Positions 25,819-34,915 of a DNA stretch of 64,000 nucleotides are shown here, piece by piece. A model generated the notes under the pieces. That model ran no database searches, was not told where the DNA came from, and was given only the letters and a program-made list of their open reading frames with translations. Made by a program: the position numbers and the translations under genes. Numbering within the stretch: the stretch's first letter is position 1; each line of letters opens with the position of its first letter. Source of the DNA: Candidatus Kapaibacterium sp. (lineage in GTDB: Bacteria > Bacteroidota > Ignavibacteria > Kapaibacteriales > UBA7675); NCBI GenBank assembly GCA_028284775.1, contig JANQRB010000105.1, positions 1-64,000 of the forward strand, read 5' to 3'.

Positions 25819-26931
25819 TTACTGCCGCGGATTCCAGGTGTTATCCACACTGAAATTGTGTACGTCCGCGATGTCTTGCCAGGCTGTCACCAGCAGCGGG
25901 CAGGGAGCCTCGTTTTCGCTGCCGTCAGGGTCGCTGTGGCAGATGAACAAACCATAGGGGAAGGCATCGTTCAATCGACCCGAACAGACGTCTATGCCGT
26001 CGCTGTGACGAGCGCCTTTAATGCTGAAACTGCCGACAAACTCATGCTTGCCGCGTCGTTTGTACAGGCTGAATGAATTCTGCGATTGGTTCGAAGCGAT
26101 CAGATAGCCGCCGCCTTCCCGACGCGTGTAAATGGCAAGTCCTTCCACATCTGCCTGCAGGCCGTTTTCGCCGACTTTGATGATCAACTCGCCGGGAACG
26201 CTGCCTTCCGGATCGCCGTCGACGGCGTAAATGCCATTTTCTTCATCGGCGATAAACACTTTGCCGGAGCGGTCGTCGGCAACCGCCGCTTCACAGCCTC
26301 CGATGGTCCATTCGCGAATTTTGCGGCCCTTCACGCTGCCGTCGCCGCCATCGAAAAGCTCAAATTGCTCCACCAACCCGTAATCCGAAGAAGTCTTGAT
26401 AAAGTACATTTTGCGGGTCACGGGGCTGCGAAAGAGCGTGCCGCCGTGCGAGTCGCCCGTTTCGATGGAATTGTCGTCGATGCGGCTGAGTTGACGCGTC
26501 ATGTGGTCCACGGCATACACACGAATGCGAAAGCCCTGATCACGCTGATTGAGCGCGACGATATCGACCTGCCCATCGCCAAATGGAAAGTCATAACGAA
26601 GGTCGACGTTGCCAGGCCGGGGCACATCCAGCGTCTGTACCGTCTGTCCGTCGAGATCATAAACAAATAACTTATTAGCCACTTTGTCCGAACTGATAAT
26701 AAGGGAGAGAGCGGGATCTTCGGGGTGAACCCACAGGCACATATCGTCCTGATCGCGGCTTTGCGGGTCCAGCAGCTTTGAGGTCGGTGGAATCGCGTTG
26801 TGGTCATCAACCACCTGCTGATCAGAGCTGCAGGCGCTGAATATCGCCGCCGCGCAGCCGAGGACTACGGCAAGCAAACAGCCTTGTCGGACTACATAGA
26901 GGAACTTACTGTCCAGCACAATCAAATTCAT
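25819..26931 (-). CDS. Beta-propeller phytase lipoprotein
   Basis: A 370-residue protein. The start ATG 26931 has AGGGAG about 9 bp upstream and begins a lipoprotein signal (hydrophobic core, FSAC with Cys34). Residues ~50-370 match beta-propeller phytase: DQDDMCLWVHPEDPALS at the start of blade one, SDKVANKLFVYDLDG, NVDLRYDF, FELFDG, GCEAAVADDRSGKVFIADE, and the end ASNQSQNSFSLYKR ... HSDGIDV. These calcium-dependent enzymes remove phosphate stepwise from phytate (myo-inositol hexakisphosphate). The acidic clusters that hold calcium and phosphate are present. Anchored in the membrane, it would release phosphate outside or in the periplasm. It is downstream of the S41 peptidase gene on the same strand with a 124-bp gap. 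Confidence 0.88.
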   Translation of the reverse strand: MNLIVLDSKFLYVVRQGCLLAVVLGCAAAIFSACSSDQQVVDDHNAIPPTSKLLDPQSRDQDDMCLWVHPEDPALSLIISSDKVANKLFVYDLDGQTVQTLDVPRPGNVDLRYDFPFGDGQVDIVALNQRDQGFRIRVYAVDHMTRQLSRIDDNSIETGDSHGGTLFRSPVTRKMYFIKTSSDYGLVEQFELFDGGDGSVKGRKIREWTIGGCEAAVADDRSGKVFIADEENGIYAVDGDPEGSVPGELIIKVGENGLQADVEGLAIYTRREGGGYLIASNQSQNSFSLYKRRGKHEFVGSFSIKGARHSDGIDVCSGRLNDAFPYGLFICHSDPDGSENEAPCPLLVTAWQDIADVHNFSVDNTWNPRQ

Positions 26932-27055
26932 GCCCCATGGCTCCCTGAGAATATTGGCAATGCGGATTTGGCTACTCGCAGACAATTTTGCTCGCGAAAA
27001 CTCGAAAGATAGGGGAAATTACGGAATCTGGAAAAGATTGGACAATGATCCTGCG

Positions 27056-28516
27056 CTAGAAAACGACTCCTAACTTTTCCAGTTGACGGCGGCCATTGCG
27101 ATAGCCTTCCTTTTCCCAGGCCGCCTGACGGGGATTCAGATCGAGCGCCCGTCGGTAATTTTCGATTGCGGCGTTGGTGTCGCCACGGACGCTGCAGGCT
27201 TCCGCATAGCTGTCATAGACGTTCCACGATTCGGGAAAACGGCCTTTGTTGTATCCGAATACCAGTAAGGCGCCATCGACATCCTCCTCGTCATACAGAA
27301 GTTGATAGCCGAAACTGTTGATGGCGAGTTCATTAACAACAAAAAGCTCGGGCAATGAATCGTGCTGCCGCTCGAAGGCAGCTATCGCTTGCTCCATGGG
27401 CAGGGTGGCCCGCAGCGCTGCGACTACATCGACAAAGGACTGTCGCACACCCTTGATACTGGCGCTGTCGACACGCGGCTTCAGATTGCCCGTCGCCAAC
27501 AAATCGAGGGCCAGATCGAGCGGACGGTCGCGGCCGTCGTCAATGTCGGATTTTGTGCTGGTCTGGTAAAAATCCGGCGGAATTCCGACACCTTCCCAAC
27601 AGCGACCGCGATGGTCGGTAACGTAGCCGCGCGTGATGCCGACGCGCCAGCCATTGGGCAAGGTGTCTTCAATAACTTCACCCATTGCGCCCGCAGTGAC
27701 ATCGCCAACAATCCGAACCTGCGGCAGGGTGCGCAAGGCGGCGGTAAACCACTCGGCGCCGCTGGCCGAAAATCGGTTAGTCAACAGGATGATTGGCCGA
27801 GTAAACTGCCGGGGCCCCTTCGGCCTTAAGTGCCAGTACTGCGGCTCGCTGAAATCAACCGGCCCCGGCCCGTTGCGCACCCGATCGATCAGAAATAGTC
27901 TTCGACGATCGGCAAAACGCCCTATCAGCTCCTGTACCACGTTGGCTGTGCCGCCGTTGTTGTTACGGACGTCGACAACCAAGGCGCTGGCCGAAGTAAA
28001 TTGTGCCAGGATCGCATCCAGCGTATCGGGGCTTCGATGCACATGGCGCATTCGTTCGATGTACAGATAGCCGACCGAATCGTTAAGCCAGCCATAGAGA
28101 AACATCTCCTTCAGGGCCGTCCGCGTCGTGCCGGAGCGAAGGTACTCATCTCTTACAAGTGACAAGGAGAAATCATTCCGCCGCCGACGGCTGTTAATTC
28201 CCGACTGAAATGTAGAGCCATCGGTGCTCAAAGTCACATGCCCGTCATTGAGATGCCCCAGGAGGTCAACCATAACCAGCAGCAGGGAGTCGTCACTCAA
28301 GCGGGAGTGCACTCGCGGTCGATAGACATCATGCAGAGCGTCCCAATCGACATTCTTGTAGTCAAAGAGGCCATAGTTGCTGTCGAAGCGCTGCCAGAGG
28401 TATTCGAAGTTTGCGACGGGTTCATTGGGGCCGCCGGCGAAATCGCAGGCAGCAAAATTGGTGATGATGGCCGCCAACAGGGCAGCGGGAACGATTGCTG
28501 TCGTGACCCTGGACAT
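27056..28516 (-). CDS. S41-family peptidase lipoprotein with C-terminal TPR
   Basis: A 486-residue lipoprotein (FAAC, Cys24). Residues ~35-110 are the N-terminal helical part (YLWQRFDSNYGLFDYK, GHLNDGHVTLS). Residues ~150-320 are the tail-specific protease core: VGYLYIERM, LVVDVRNNNGG, and RFSASGAEWF, whose second Ser aligns with the nucleophile of CtpA/Tsp. The Lys of the CtpA Ser-Lys dyad is replaced in TAGAMGE, so this belongs with the S41B type (tricorn/IRBP-like), where the base is the His of the DGH motif. Residues ~415-480 hold a tetratricopeptide pair (NVYDSYAEACSVRGDTNAAIENYRRAL). Members trim or degrade periplasmic peptides; the target is unknown. Confidence 0.9.
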   Translation of the reverse strand: MSRVTTAIVPAALLAAIITNFAACDFAGGPNEPVANFEYLWQRFDSNYGLFDYKNVDWDALHDVYRPRVHSRLSDDSLLLVMVDLLGHLNDGHVTLSTDGSTFQSGINSRRRRNDFSLSLVRDEYLRSGTTRTALKEMFLYGWLNDSVGYLYIERMRHVHRSPDTLDAILAQFTSASALVVDVRNNNGGTANVVQELIGRFADRRRLFLIDRVRNGPGPVDFSEPQYWHLRPKGPRQFTRPIILLTNRFSASGAEWFTAALRTLPQVRIVGDVTAGAMGEVIEDTLPNGWRVGITRGYVTDHRGRCWEGVGIPPDFYQTSTKSDIDDGRDRPLDLALDLLATGNLKPRVDSASIKGVRQSFVDVVAALRATLPMEQAIAAFERQHDSLPELFVVNELAINSFGYQLLYDEEDVDGALLVFGYNKGRFPESWNVYDSYAEACSVRGDTNAAIENYRRALDLNPRQAAWEKEGYRNGRRQLEKLGVVF

Positions 28517-28719
28517 ACCTTAGCCTCTACGAAGATTCGCTGACAAGATACGGTCGAAAGCGCCAAAAAGTGTTGATGCGCCGGCAGATAATTTTCAGAC
28601 GGCGAAATTGTCGCTTCAATCGCTATATAGACGCTTCGGGCACTTTTCCGGCCCGGCTTAACTCAATTCTGCCTTACTTGTAGTGGAGTGTAAAAAAAGA
28701 ACTGAGTGTTCGACAGACA

Positions 28720-28776
28720 AAACTCCGGCGGCCAATACCGATTCAGATTTTGCCAAAAAAATTGCCGCCGGAGTTT
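28720..28776 (-). promoter_or_regulatory. Alternative hairpin that competes with the terminator
   Basis: The downstream arm of the terminator (28764-28776, minus AAACTCCGGCGGC) is also a perfect 13-bp complement of a third segment at 28720-28732 (minus GCCGCCGGAGTTT). Forming this 13-bp stem would break the terminator stem. The layout (1:2 terminator, 2:3 antiterminator) resembles an attenuator lying 200 bp before the S41 peptidase gene, but no ligand or leader peptide is evident. Confidence 0.45.
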
Positions 28777-28797
28777 CTTTGTTTTCACCCCGGCGGC
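28755..28797 (-). terminator. Intrinsic terminator of the 1486-codon giant gene
   Basis: On the minus strand GCCGCCGGGGT pairs with ACTCCGGCGGC (11 bp, one G-U) around a 12-base loop, and AATTTTTTT follows immediately. It begins 28 bp after the stop at 28825. Confidence 0.85.
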
Positions 28798-28824
28798 TTC
28801 ATTAGTGTGCTCTCAGAAGCAGTC

Positions 28825-31800
28825 CTATTCGACCGGCACCCGCCCCGGATTGGACAGGCCGAAGTTCGGCAAAAAGTACTGCAGGAAATCATCGGCGCCG
28901 ATGTCCTGATTCGCATTAAAATCTCCGGCGCGCACTACGCGGAATTCAACTCCTCCCAGCGTAACGGAGGGAAGCGCGGTGGCGGGATTCACCACATTGT
29001 CCGGATCGCTAAAGTCGACTATCGTTGTTGCGCCTTGAGTAATCGTGTGAGTGGAGACCGAGCCGACGGGCAGATGACCGCCGTGACGCAGTACCAGCCA
29101 ATAGCTGCCGTCGGGAACATTGTCGAAGCTGACACTGAGGCTGCCGCTGCTGGATACAAGCGCCGTTCCACGCGCGGTCAGGATCGAGGAAATGAGCGTG
29201 GCGCCGCTGCGCAGCTCCAGCATCGCCGGTGTCCGGCGATGACGCATGCCGTCCCAGTATCCCTGAAGATAGACTTCGAGGTCGACCGTTGAAGACGATA
29301 CCGCGGCGGCGCGCAGAACGGCATGAGTGGCCATGAGCTCCAGGCTGAAGCTGATGCCATTGCCGGGTGCAGTGCCGGTCACCTCAGCAAAAGCGCCCGT
29401 CACCGAGCTGTAGCGCAGAATCGTAAATTCATCGCCGTCTTCTGGAATGAAATCATCAATGAGCTGGATGTCGAGGCTGCCATCGAGGGTCAATGCGCCA
29501 TTGACGATCAATTCATCGTAATCCAGTCCGGCGCGCGTGCCGCCGATCTCGATCCCCAGAGAGGCCGTGCTGCTTTGTTCCAGATCGTTATCAATAGTCA
29601 GACTGCCGGGCGATCGACCGGGAAAGATAGCCCCGTTGTTGCGCGTTCTATCACCCAGGGCCAGCTTGCCGTCCCCACGCAGGGTGGCCGTGGTAGGATT
29701 AACGAAGCGATCGGCCAGCAGCCGGAATTCGCCCTTGTCAAGATCGATGCTGGCGCTCGACTCCTGACGAAAGATAGCGTCGTCGGCCAGGCGCACTTCA
29801 AGAACTGCCCTGGTAATATTGATGGCGCCGTCGTTGCTGAATTCCGAGAGTTCCGTGATGTCGATTGTCGCCGTGGTATTCAGATCGCGAAAGTTTAGGG
29901 CCCCTTCGTTGCTGAAGAAGCTGCCGAAGTACTGGGGCGGAACACTGGTCGCGACCCGAAAGGTCGAATCACAGGCGCTGAAGTTCATCCGTCCGCTATT
30001 AACGACCTGCGCCGCGCGAAAATCGATTTCCTTTGCCGCAATACCGCGCTGCGCAAAGACCGAACATTGCCCGCCGATTGTCCCCGTAGAGCCGACATGA
30101 ATCAGGCCGTTAAATGTGTTGCGCCCAAAGAGATTAATATCTCCATCGTTACTGATTCCGGCGACCGTACTCAATTCGGTCTCCCGCATATCCACCTCGA
30201 TGCCAGGGCCGATGGAAAGTTCACCATTGTAGATATGGCCATTGCGAAATTCAATCCGACCGCCTTTCGTACTGTCTTTTCTCTCCAGCCGGGGATTGCC
30301 GCCCAATCCCGTAGAATCAAAACACAAAAATGAGTTGTTGCCGAAGAGAAAGGGCGCGGGATCGAAGTTGGCGAAGGAGCTGCGCAAGAATTGCAGCCGG
30401 GAGGAACGCAGAAGACGCAATCCGGCGCCCGTGTTGTTAACGAAGCTTCCGCCCCTCGTCTTCATTCCAGTACTGTCGAGAAGCAGGCTGCCATTGTTGA
30501 CGAAACTGCCGAGCGGACTGAAGAAAATGGTAGCTGTCGTCGCGAAATTTCTAAACTCGAATGTACCGTGATTAACAAAGCTGGACGAACTGGAAAAGGA
30601 GAATGTGGCGGTCGTACGCATACTGATTATGTTAAATGCGCCGGAGTTGATCACACGACTGCCGCTTGTTGCTGTCACGAGCCGACCGCCACCGAGCGAA
30701 TCCACTTCAACGCGCCCGAGATTTTCGAAAAAGGCATCGCTGCCCAGAAAGAGTGTGGCGGTTGTCGTAAGAGGATTGAAAACAAAAGGAGCTCTCTGAG
30801 TAAAACTCCAGTCGCCGAAGTTTTGAATTCGGCTTCCACGCGCCGCGATTCCGCCGGCCGATCGCGTATGATTGAAATTACCCGTGGAATCATTAGTGAA
30901 GAGTGAATGGTTTACAAAAATCAAACTGGCCGTCGTTACAAATGGTTTAAAAACATTGGTCGAATCATTGGGCCGGACCCGAAATCGCCCGAGGTTGACA
31001 ATTGTACTACTGTCGAGCTCTATACCACCCTTGCGGCGATCGGTCAGCAAGGTCCAGTCGCCGCAATTATCGACGCGCGAGCCCTTAAGAATTTTAAAAC
31101 CGCCGAATGGCCCGGGTCCGTCCGCGAAGGTCATATTACTGGCTGCCCGTATGCGGGCCAGCGATTCTTCCCAGGTCATGTGGCCATGATTTTTTAATGT
31201 GCTGCCGCAGTTTAATACGATGCCCGAGCCCGTCGTTCCGGTCTTAACTACATGGAAGGTGCCGTTGTTGATGATCGCAGCGCTGCTTTCCGCTAGCCAC
31301 AAGGTGTTTGTTGTCAAGAAGGCAGTCGTGGCGGTTGTAAATGCGGCAGTCGTGGTGGGACGCAGCTGACCGGTGGTAATCGTACCGTTATTGGTGAAAG
31401 AGATGTCGGAGCCGAGAAAAACGATGCTGGTTGTGCTCTGGCCGTTGGTGGAGCGAGTCACATGACCATTGGTAATGATGCCATTGTTGAGCAGCGTGAC
31501 GTCTGTGCCGAGAAAGACAATATTTGTCGTCACCGATCGGCCCGTAGCGATCGTGCCGTTATTGAGTACGTCATCATTGAAGATGGTCACATTGTTATTT
31601 GTTGAACTTTGCCCGAAGCGCGGCGAATTAATAAAAATTGTTGCGGTTGTGGCAAACTCGACCGGGCCGTCATAGACATTCTTCGCTTCGAAGTGACTCG
31701 TGCCCGGCAGAAAAAGAGTGGCTGTTGTCCGCACGGATGAATCGAAGAATGAGATTACCGAGGTTTTGGCCGGTCTGAAGCCTTCGCCCAGTTCCGTCCG

Positions 31801-33285
31801 TTGCAGACGATATTCGCCGCTGCCCCTGAATTCGGCCGCAGCAGGCATAAAACGTCCGCCCTGCAGGAACATTTGTCCGTTGACCAGTATTGTGGCGGTT
31901 GTGGCCGGCTGACTGTTTGCAGTTGGCAGTGCTGCCAGGCCGATAGATCTGCGGCCAAATCGCAGCTCGCCTTCGCCGTTCATCGCGAAGCTCAGTCCCG
32001 ATGTCGTATGCCGGCTGATGATCGTACCGCAGGTGATGGAGTAGGGCTGAGTTCGCAGGTTGCGAGTCGCAAAAGCGCCACAGAAAGCATTCGGTCCAAG
32101 TTCAAAGCGACCGCTGCCGCTTTGAAAAGGGCAGTCGCGTGTTTCGATCTGAAAGAAACAGCGATTGTTGACGATGCGCCCGCGATTTTCAAAGGGACAG
32201 CGTGTGTTGTTGACGAGGATCGATCGATGCGCGAAGCTGGTATTGCCGCCCTGGCCGCAACGAATGACGCCGCAATTGAGGAAACAACTCCTGTGCACTT
32301 CCAGCCGCGCCGCTCCATTGGGAAAGACCGAATTGCTCGTCAGCACCACGACGCCGCAGTTAGTAAAGGGGGCATTGCAGATGAGGGTCGCGTTGCCGAA
32401 AGTACTGCTGTGAACAACCTCGATCTGGCCGCCGGTAGCATTGAGCAAAGGCCCGAAAAAGCGACAGCTGCCCCGGAATCCGCAGTGTCCGCGATTGATA
32501 AAGCTGGCACTGGTATGGAAGCTGACATTCTGCTCACAGATCAGAAGGGCGGAAGTACAGAGTTCCACCGTGCCGCCGCTGACGATAATGTCACGCAGCA
32601 CCAGGCGTCCCGGCCCCTTGAAGCTGCAGCTCGTAGTAATGAGATGCCCGCCCTTAATTCGCAGTTCGGAGCGGGTCGCAATACAGAACTCGCCGAAATT
32701 GCGGGCCGCGTCGCCCGCGCCGTGGTTGATGCACAGGCTGGCACCTTCAGCTCCCAGTATAAGCGTAGCGGCGGTATGATTGTGCAGAGAGCCGTTAATC
32801 TGGCTGCCGGTCAGCCCGGCATTCGTGGCCATTATTTCGCCGCTGTTATCGAGATCCGTATTCAGCTGACCGCCGAGCAGTTCAATGACACCCGCGTTGG
32901 CGAGATTCGTCGTACTGCCGTTGAATATCGTCCGGTCCAGCTTCATGATAGCGCTGGTGGTAATGGACGACGGACTGCTGCATGTCAAGGTCTGGCTGGT
33001 TGCGCAGAGCGTCTGGCTGCCGGTGCTGCTGCCGAAAGTCAGGCTGCGAATTGTCGGCGAGATATCCATTACAATACTATATGTTCCGCTGGAGACGATC
33101 ATAACGTCGTCGTTGGGACCGGGCAGCGTTCCGGTATCCCAGTTCGCTGTTTCGCTCCAGCTTCCGCCCGCGGTATTGATCCAGAATACTTCAGCGCTAA
33201 AAGATGTCTGGCTTAGCGCAAGCAAACACACAAAGCGAACGAGTAGCCTGCGGCCACCGCATACTCCAATCGGCAATAACTGCAT
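28825..33285 (-). CDS. Giant secreted beta-helix surface protein 1 (1486 aa) with dockerin-like C-terminus
   Basis: A signal peptide (FVCLLALSQTSFSA) is followed by VFWINTAGGSWSETANWD, the N-terminal module typical of large bacterial beta-helix adhesins. Residues ~90-1200 are irregular rungs with NxG turns and repeated TTAT[IFL] strands (FRNFATTATIFFS, RTTATLFLPG, VTTNIVFLG). Residues ~1210-1290 resemble the autotransporter-associated repeat end (LRGDGKLALGD, NNGAIFPGRSPGSLTI, LGIEIGGT). Residues ~1340-1450 are the module YLQGYWDGMRHRRTPAMLEL ... YWLVLRHGGHLPVG, and the end has one EF-hand loop, GDFNANQDIGADD, as in half a dockerin. No type IX sorting domain is visible. A structural or adhesive surface role is likely. 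It is the most cysteine-rich of the three in its N-terminal half (many FxNCGxx repeats). Confidence 0.85.
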   Translation of the reverse strand: MQLLPIGVCGGRRLLVRFVCLLALSQTSFSAEVFWINTAGGSWSETANWDTGTLPGPNDDVMIVSSGTYSIVMDISPTIRSLTFGSSTGSQTLCATSQTLTCSSPSSITTSAIMKLDRTIFNGSTTNLANAGVIELLGGQLNTDLDNSGEIMATNAGLTGSQINGSLHNHTAATLILGAEGASLCINHGAGDAARNFGEFCIATRSELRIKGGHLITTSCSFKGPGRLVLRDIIVSGGTVELCTSALLICEQNVSFHTSASFINRGHCGFRGSCRFFGPLLNATGGQIEVVHSSTFGNATLICNAPFTNCGVVVLTSNSVFPNGAARLEVHRSCFLNCGVIRCGQGGNTSFAHRSILVNNTRCPFENRGRIVNNRCFFQIETRDCPFQSGSGRFELGPNAFCGAFATRNLRTQPYSITCGTIISRHTTSGLSFAMNGEGELRFGRRSIGLAALPTANSQPATTATILVNGQMFLQGGRFMPAAAEFRGSGEYRLQRTELGEGFRPAKTSVISFFDSSVRTTATLFLPGTSHFEAKNVYDGPVEFATTATIFINSPRFGQSSTNNNVTIFNDDVLNNGTIATGRSVTTNIVFLGTDVTLLNNGIITNGHVTRSTNGQSTTSIVFLGSDISFTNNGTITTGQLRPTTTAAFTTATTAFLTTNTLWLAESSAAIINNGTFHVVKTGTTGSGIVLNCGSTLKNHGHMTWEESLARIRAASNMTFADGPGPFGGFKILKGSRVDNCGDWTLLTDRRKGGIELDSSTIVNLGRFRVRPNDSTNVFKPFVTTASLIFVNHSLFTNDSTGNFNHTRSAGGIAARGSRIQNFGDWSFTQRAPFVFNPLTTTATLFLGSDAFFENLGRVEVDSLGGGRLVTATSGSRVINSGAFNIISMRTTATFSFSSSSSFVNHGTFEFRNFATTATIFFSPLGSFVNNGSLLLDSTGMKTRGGSFVNNTGAGLRLLRSSRLQFLRSSFANFDPAPFLFGNNSFLCFDSTGLGGNPRLERKDSTKGGRIEFRNGHIYNGELSIGPGIEVDMRETELSTVAGISNDGDINLFGRNTFNGLIHVGSTGTIGGQCSVFAQRGIAAKEIDFRAAQVVNSGRMNFSACDSTFRVATSVPPQYFGSFFSNEGALNFRDLNTTATIDITELSEFSNDGAINITRAVLEVRLADDAIFRQESSASIDLDKGEFRLLADRFVNPTTATLRGDGKLALGDRTRNNGAIFPGRSPGSLTIDNDLEQSSTASLGIEIGGTRAGLDYDELIVNGALTLDGSLDIQLIDDFIPEDGDEFTILRYSSVTGAFAEVTGTAPGNGISFSLELMATHAVLRAAAVSSSTVDLEVYLQGYWDGMRHRRTPAMLELRSGATLISSILTARGTALVSSSGSLSVSFDNVPDGSYWLVLRHGGHLPVGSVSTHTITQGATTIVDFSDPDNVVNPATALPSVTLGGVEFRVVRAGDFNANQDIGADDFLQYFLPNFGLSNPGRVPVE

Positions 33286-33406
33286 AGGATTCTACTGCAA
33301 GTAATGGAAAAAAATACAGTAATAGCGCGCGTCCTTTCATTGCTTGTGTTGGAAGCCGGACACGTTGGGCGACGTTTGTGTTGATTTGATTCCTAAATTA
33401 GCACTT

Positions 33407-34111
33407 ATGAAGCAATACAGCAAATATTCGCCAGGCATCGTCCTGATGGCGACAATTACACTCTATGCACTCCTGTACTCGTTGTCCGGCGCGGTCGCTC
33501 TCTTTTCACAGCAGGAATTGCCGCGCTGCACGGCGCAGGTAGACAGCCTGACGACGCTTGAGCGGCAGGTGATAGCGGAAATCAATCTGGCGCGCAGCCG
33601 ACCACAAGTCTATGCAGCGATTTTAACCGAGATCAAGGCGGACTATAAGGGCAACATTTACTATCGACCGGGGGCCGCCGCCGGAGTGGAAACGCGTGAG
33701 GGCGTAGCGGCGGTGGATGAAGCGATCCGCTATCTGCTGACGGTCGCGCCCTGTGATACGCTGAAGCACGCCGCCTGTCTCTCACTTGCTGCCCGGGACC
33801 ACGTTGAGGACAGCGGCGTCAGGGGCCTGCTCGGTCACAAAGGCTCGGACGGCAGCGAAGTTTTTGAGCGGGTGCAGCGTTATGTCAAGCCCCAGGTATC
33901 GGCGGGCGAGTGTATCAGTTACGGTCCCTATACCGCGCGAGGCATCGTAGCCGGCCTGCTCATCGACGACGGCGTGGCCAGCCGCATTCACCGGGTCCTG
34001 CTCTTTAAAACCAGTTTGCAAAGTGTCGGCGTTGCTTTCGGGCCGCACCAGCGCTTTCGCCACATGTGTGTGATCAATTTTTCAAGCGAGATAATTCAGG
34101 CGATGCAATAG
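33407..34111 (+). CDS. Secreted CAP-domain (SCP/PR1-like) protein
   Basis: A 234-residue protein; ATG 33407 is chosen over TTG 33344 because the signal/anchor segment (YSPGIVLMATITLYALLYSLSGAVALF) follows it. The CAP domain covers residues ~45-230: ERQVIAEINLARSRPQVYA is the first helix, LKHAACLSLAARDHVED carries the conserved helix and His, LGHKGSDGSEVFERV matches the GH motif, GECISYG the GE(N/C)I motif, and FGPHQRFRHMCVINF the last strand. Bacterial CAP proteins are secreted and bind lipids or act in surface interaction; catalysis is doubtful. It lies divergently next to giant protein 1. Confidence 0.87.
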   Translation: MKQYSKYSPGIVLMATITLYALLYSLSGAVALFSQQELPRCTAQVDSLTTLERQVIAEINLARSRPQVYAAILTEIKADYKGNIYYRPGAAAGVETREGVAAVDEAIRYLLTVAPCDTLKHAACLSLAARDHVEDSGVRGLLGHKGSDGSEVFERVQRYVKPQVSAGECISYGPYTARGIVAGLLIDDGVASRIHRVLLFKTSLQSVGVAFGPHQRFRHMCVINFSSEIIQAMQ

Positions 34112-34238
34112 AGTTTACACATTAGCTGCACGGGCAAATCAGGTATTCGCTCTGCCGGAGCACAAGCGCCAAGATTTTTCTTACGGACAGCGCAGTTCAG
34201 AGTAAATGCACCGACCGTGGCCTTCACAGAAAGCCGGA

Positions 34239-34736
34239 TCACGTAGATTGCCGAGTAAGCGCTTTCGTCGCCTCGCCGAATGCCCAAGCGTCCAGTCTTG
34301 GAGGATCAATTCCAAGAGTTCTCAGCAGACCAGCTACCTGCTTGCGGTGTTCGGTCGCATGGTTTATGGCCTGCACCATAACGACCCAGGGCTCAACGCG
34401 ATAGCCGTCCATTGTCTGGAGCAATTCATTCTGTTGCCTCTCAATTTCGCCCTGTGTCTGAGCCAACAAGCCTTCTCCGCTTTTCCGGACAGATTCTTCC
34501 AGCTCGGCAAATGGGAGAGGCTTATGGCCCCTTGCTTCAAGAGGCAGCGTCAAAAGTGACAGGTAACCCTGTTGCGACTCCACCAGATGAATGAGGTTTT
34601 GACGGATGCTCCATTGCTTAAGGGTGTGGGGCTGCGCATCGAGTTGCTCATCACTCAGGGCTGAGCAAACTCCTAAGATCCGAAGGTTCGCCCAGTTATT
34701 GTGTTCAATTATTTTTGCAAGGGTATTTACTTCCAT
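34239..34736 (-). CDS. DinB/YfiT-like putative metal-dependent protein
   Basis: A 165-residue all-helical protein. EHNNWANLRIL begins the first helix as in DinB-family four-helix bundles; WSIRQNLIHLVESQQGYL and INHATEHRKQV supply the second and third His of the usual metal-binding triad. The family includes mycothiol- and bacillithiol-dependent transferases and many proteins of unknown role. It sits between two giant genes with no functional link visible. The ATG at 34736 begins the domain directly, so the start is well supported. Confidence 0.82.
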   Translation of the reverse strand: MEVNTLAKIIEHNNWANLRILGVCSALSDEQLDAQPHTLKQWSIRQNLIHLVESQQGYLSLLTLPLEARGHKPLPFAELEESVRKSGEGLLAQTQGEIERQQNELLQTMDGYRVEPWVVMVQAINHATEHRKQVAGLLRTLGIDPPRLDAWAFGEATKALTRQST

Positions 34737-34915
34737 TGAGCTATTCTCCTCGCTCCCTCGTGGCCGAGAGCTTTGTTTGTACCGGTTTCAGGCAAGTTTG
34801 GTACCGGCTACATGAAAGGTCGGGGCGGAGATAGAGCACGGACATTCGAGCCAGTCGGAATGATGCCCGATAGAAGCTTAACGTGATCCTGACGCGCCTC
34901 GGCCGTTCTCCGCGA

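Noticed and set aside
30067..33216. Long plus-strand frames opposite giant gene 1, up to 471 codons
   Set aside because: They follow the repeat structure of the real gene, lack ribosome sites and encode low-complexity sequence.
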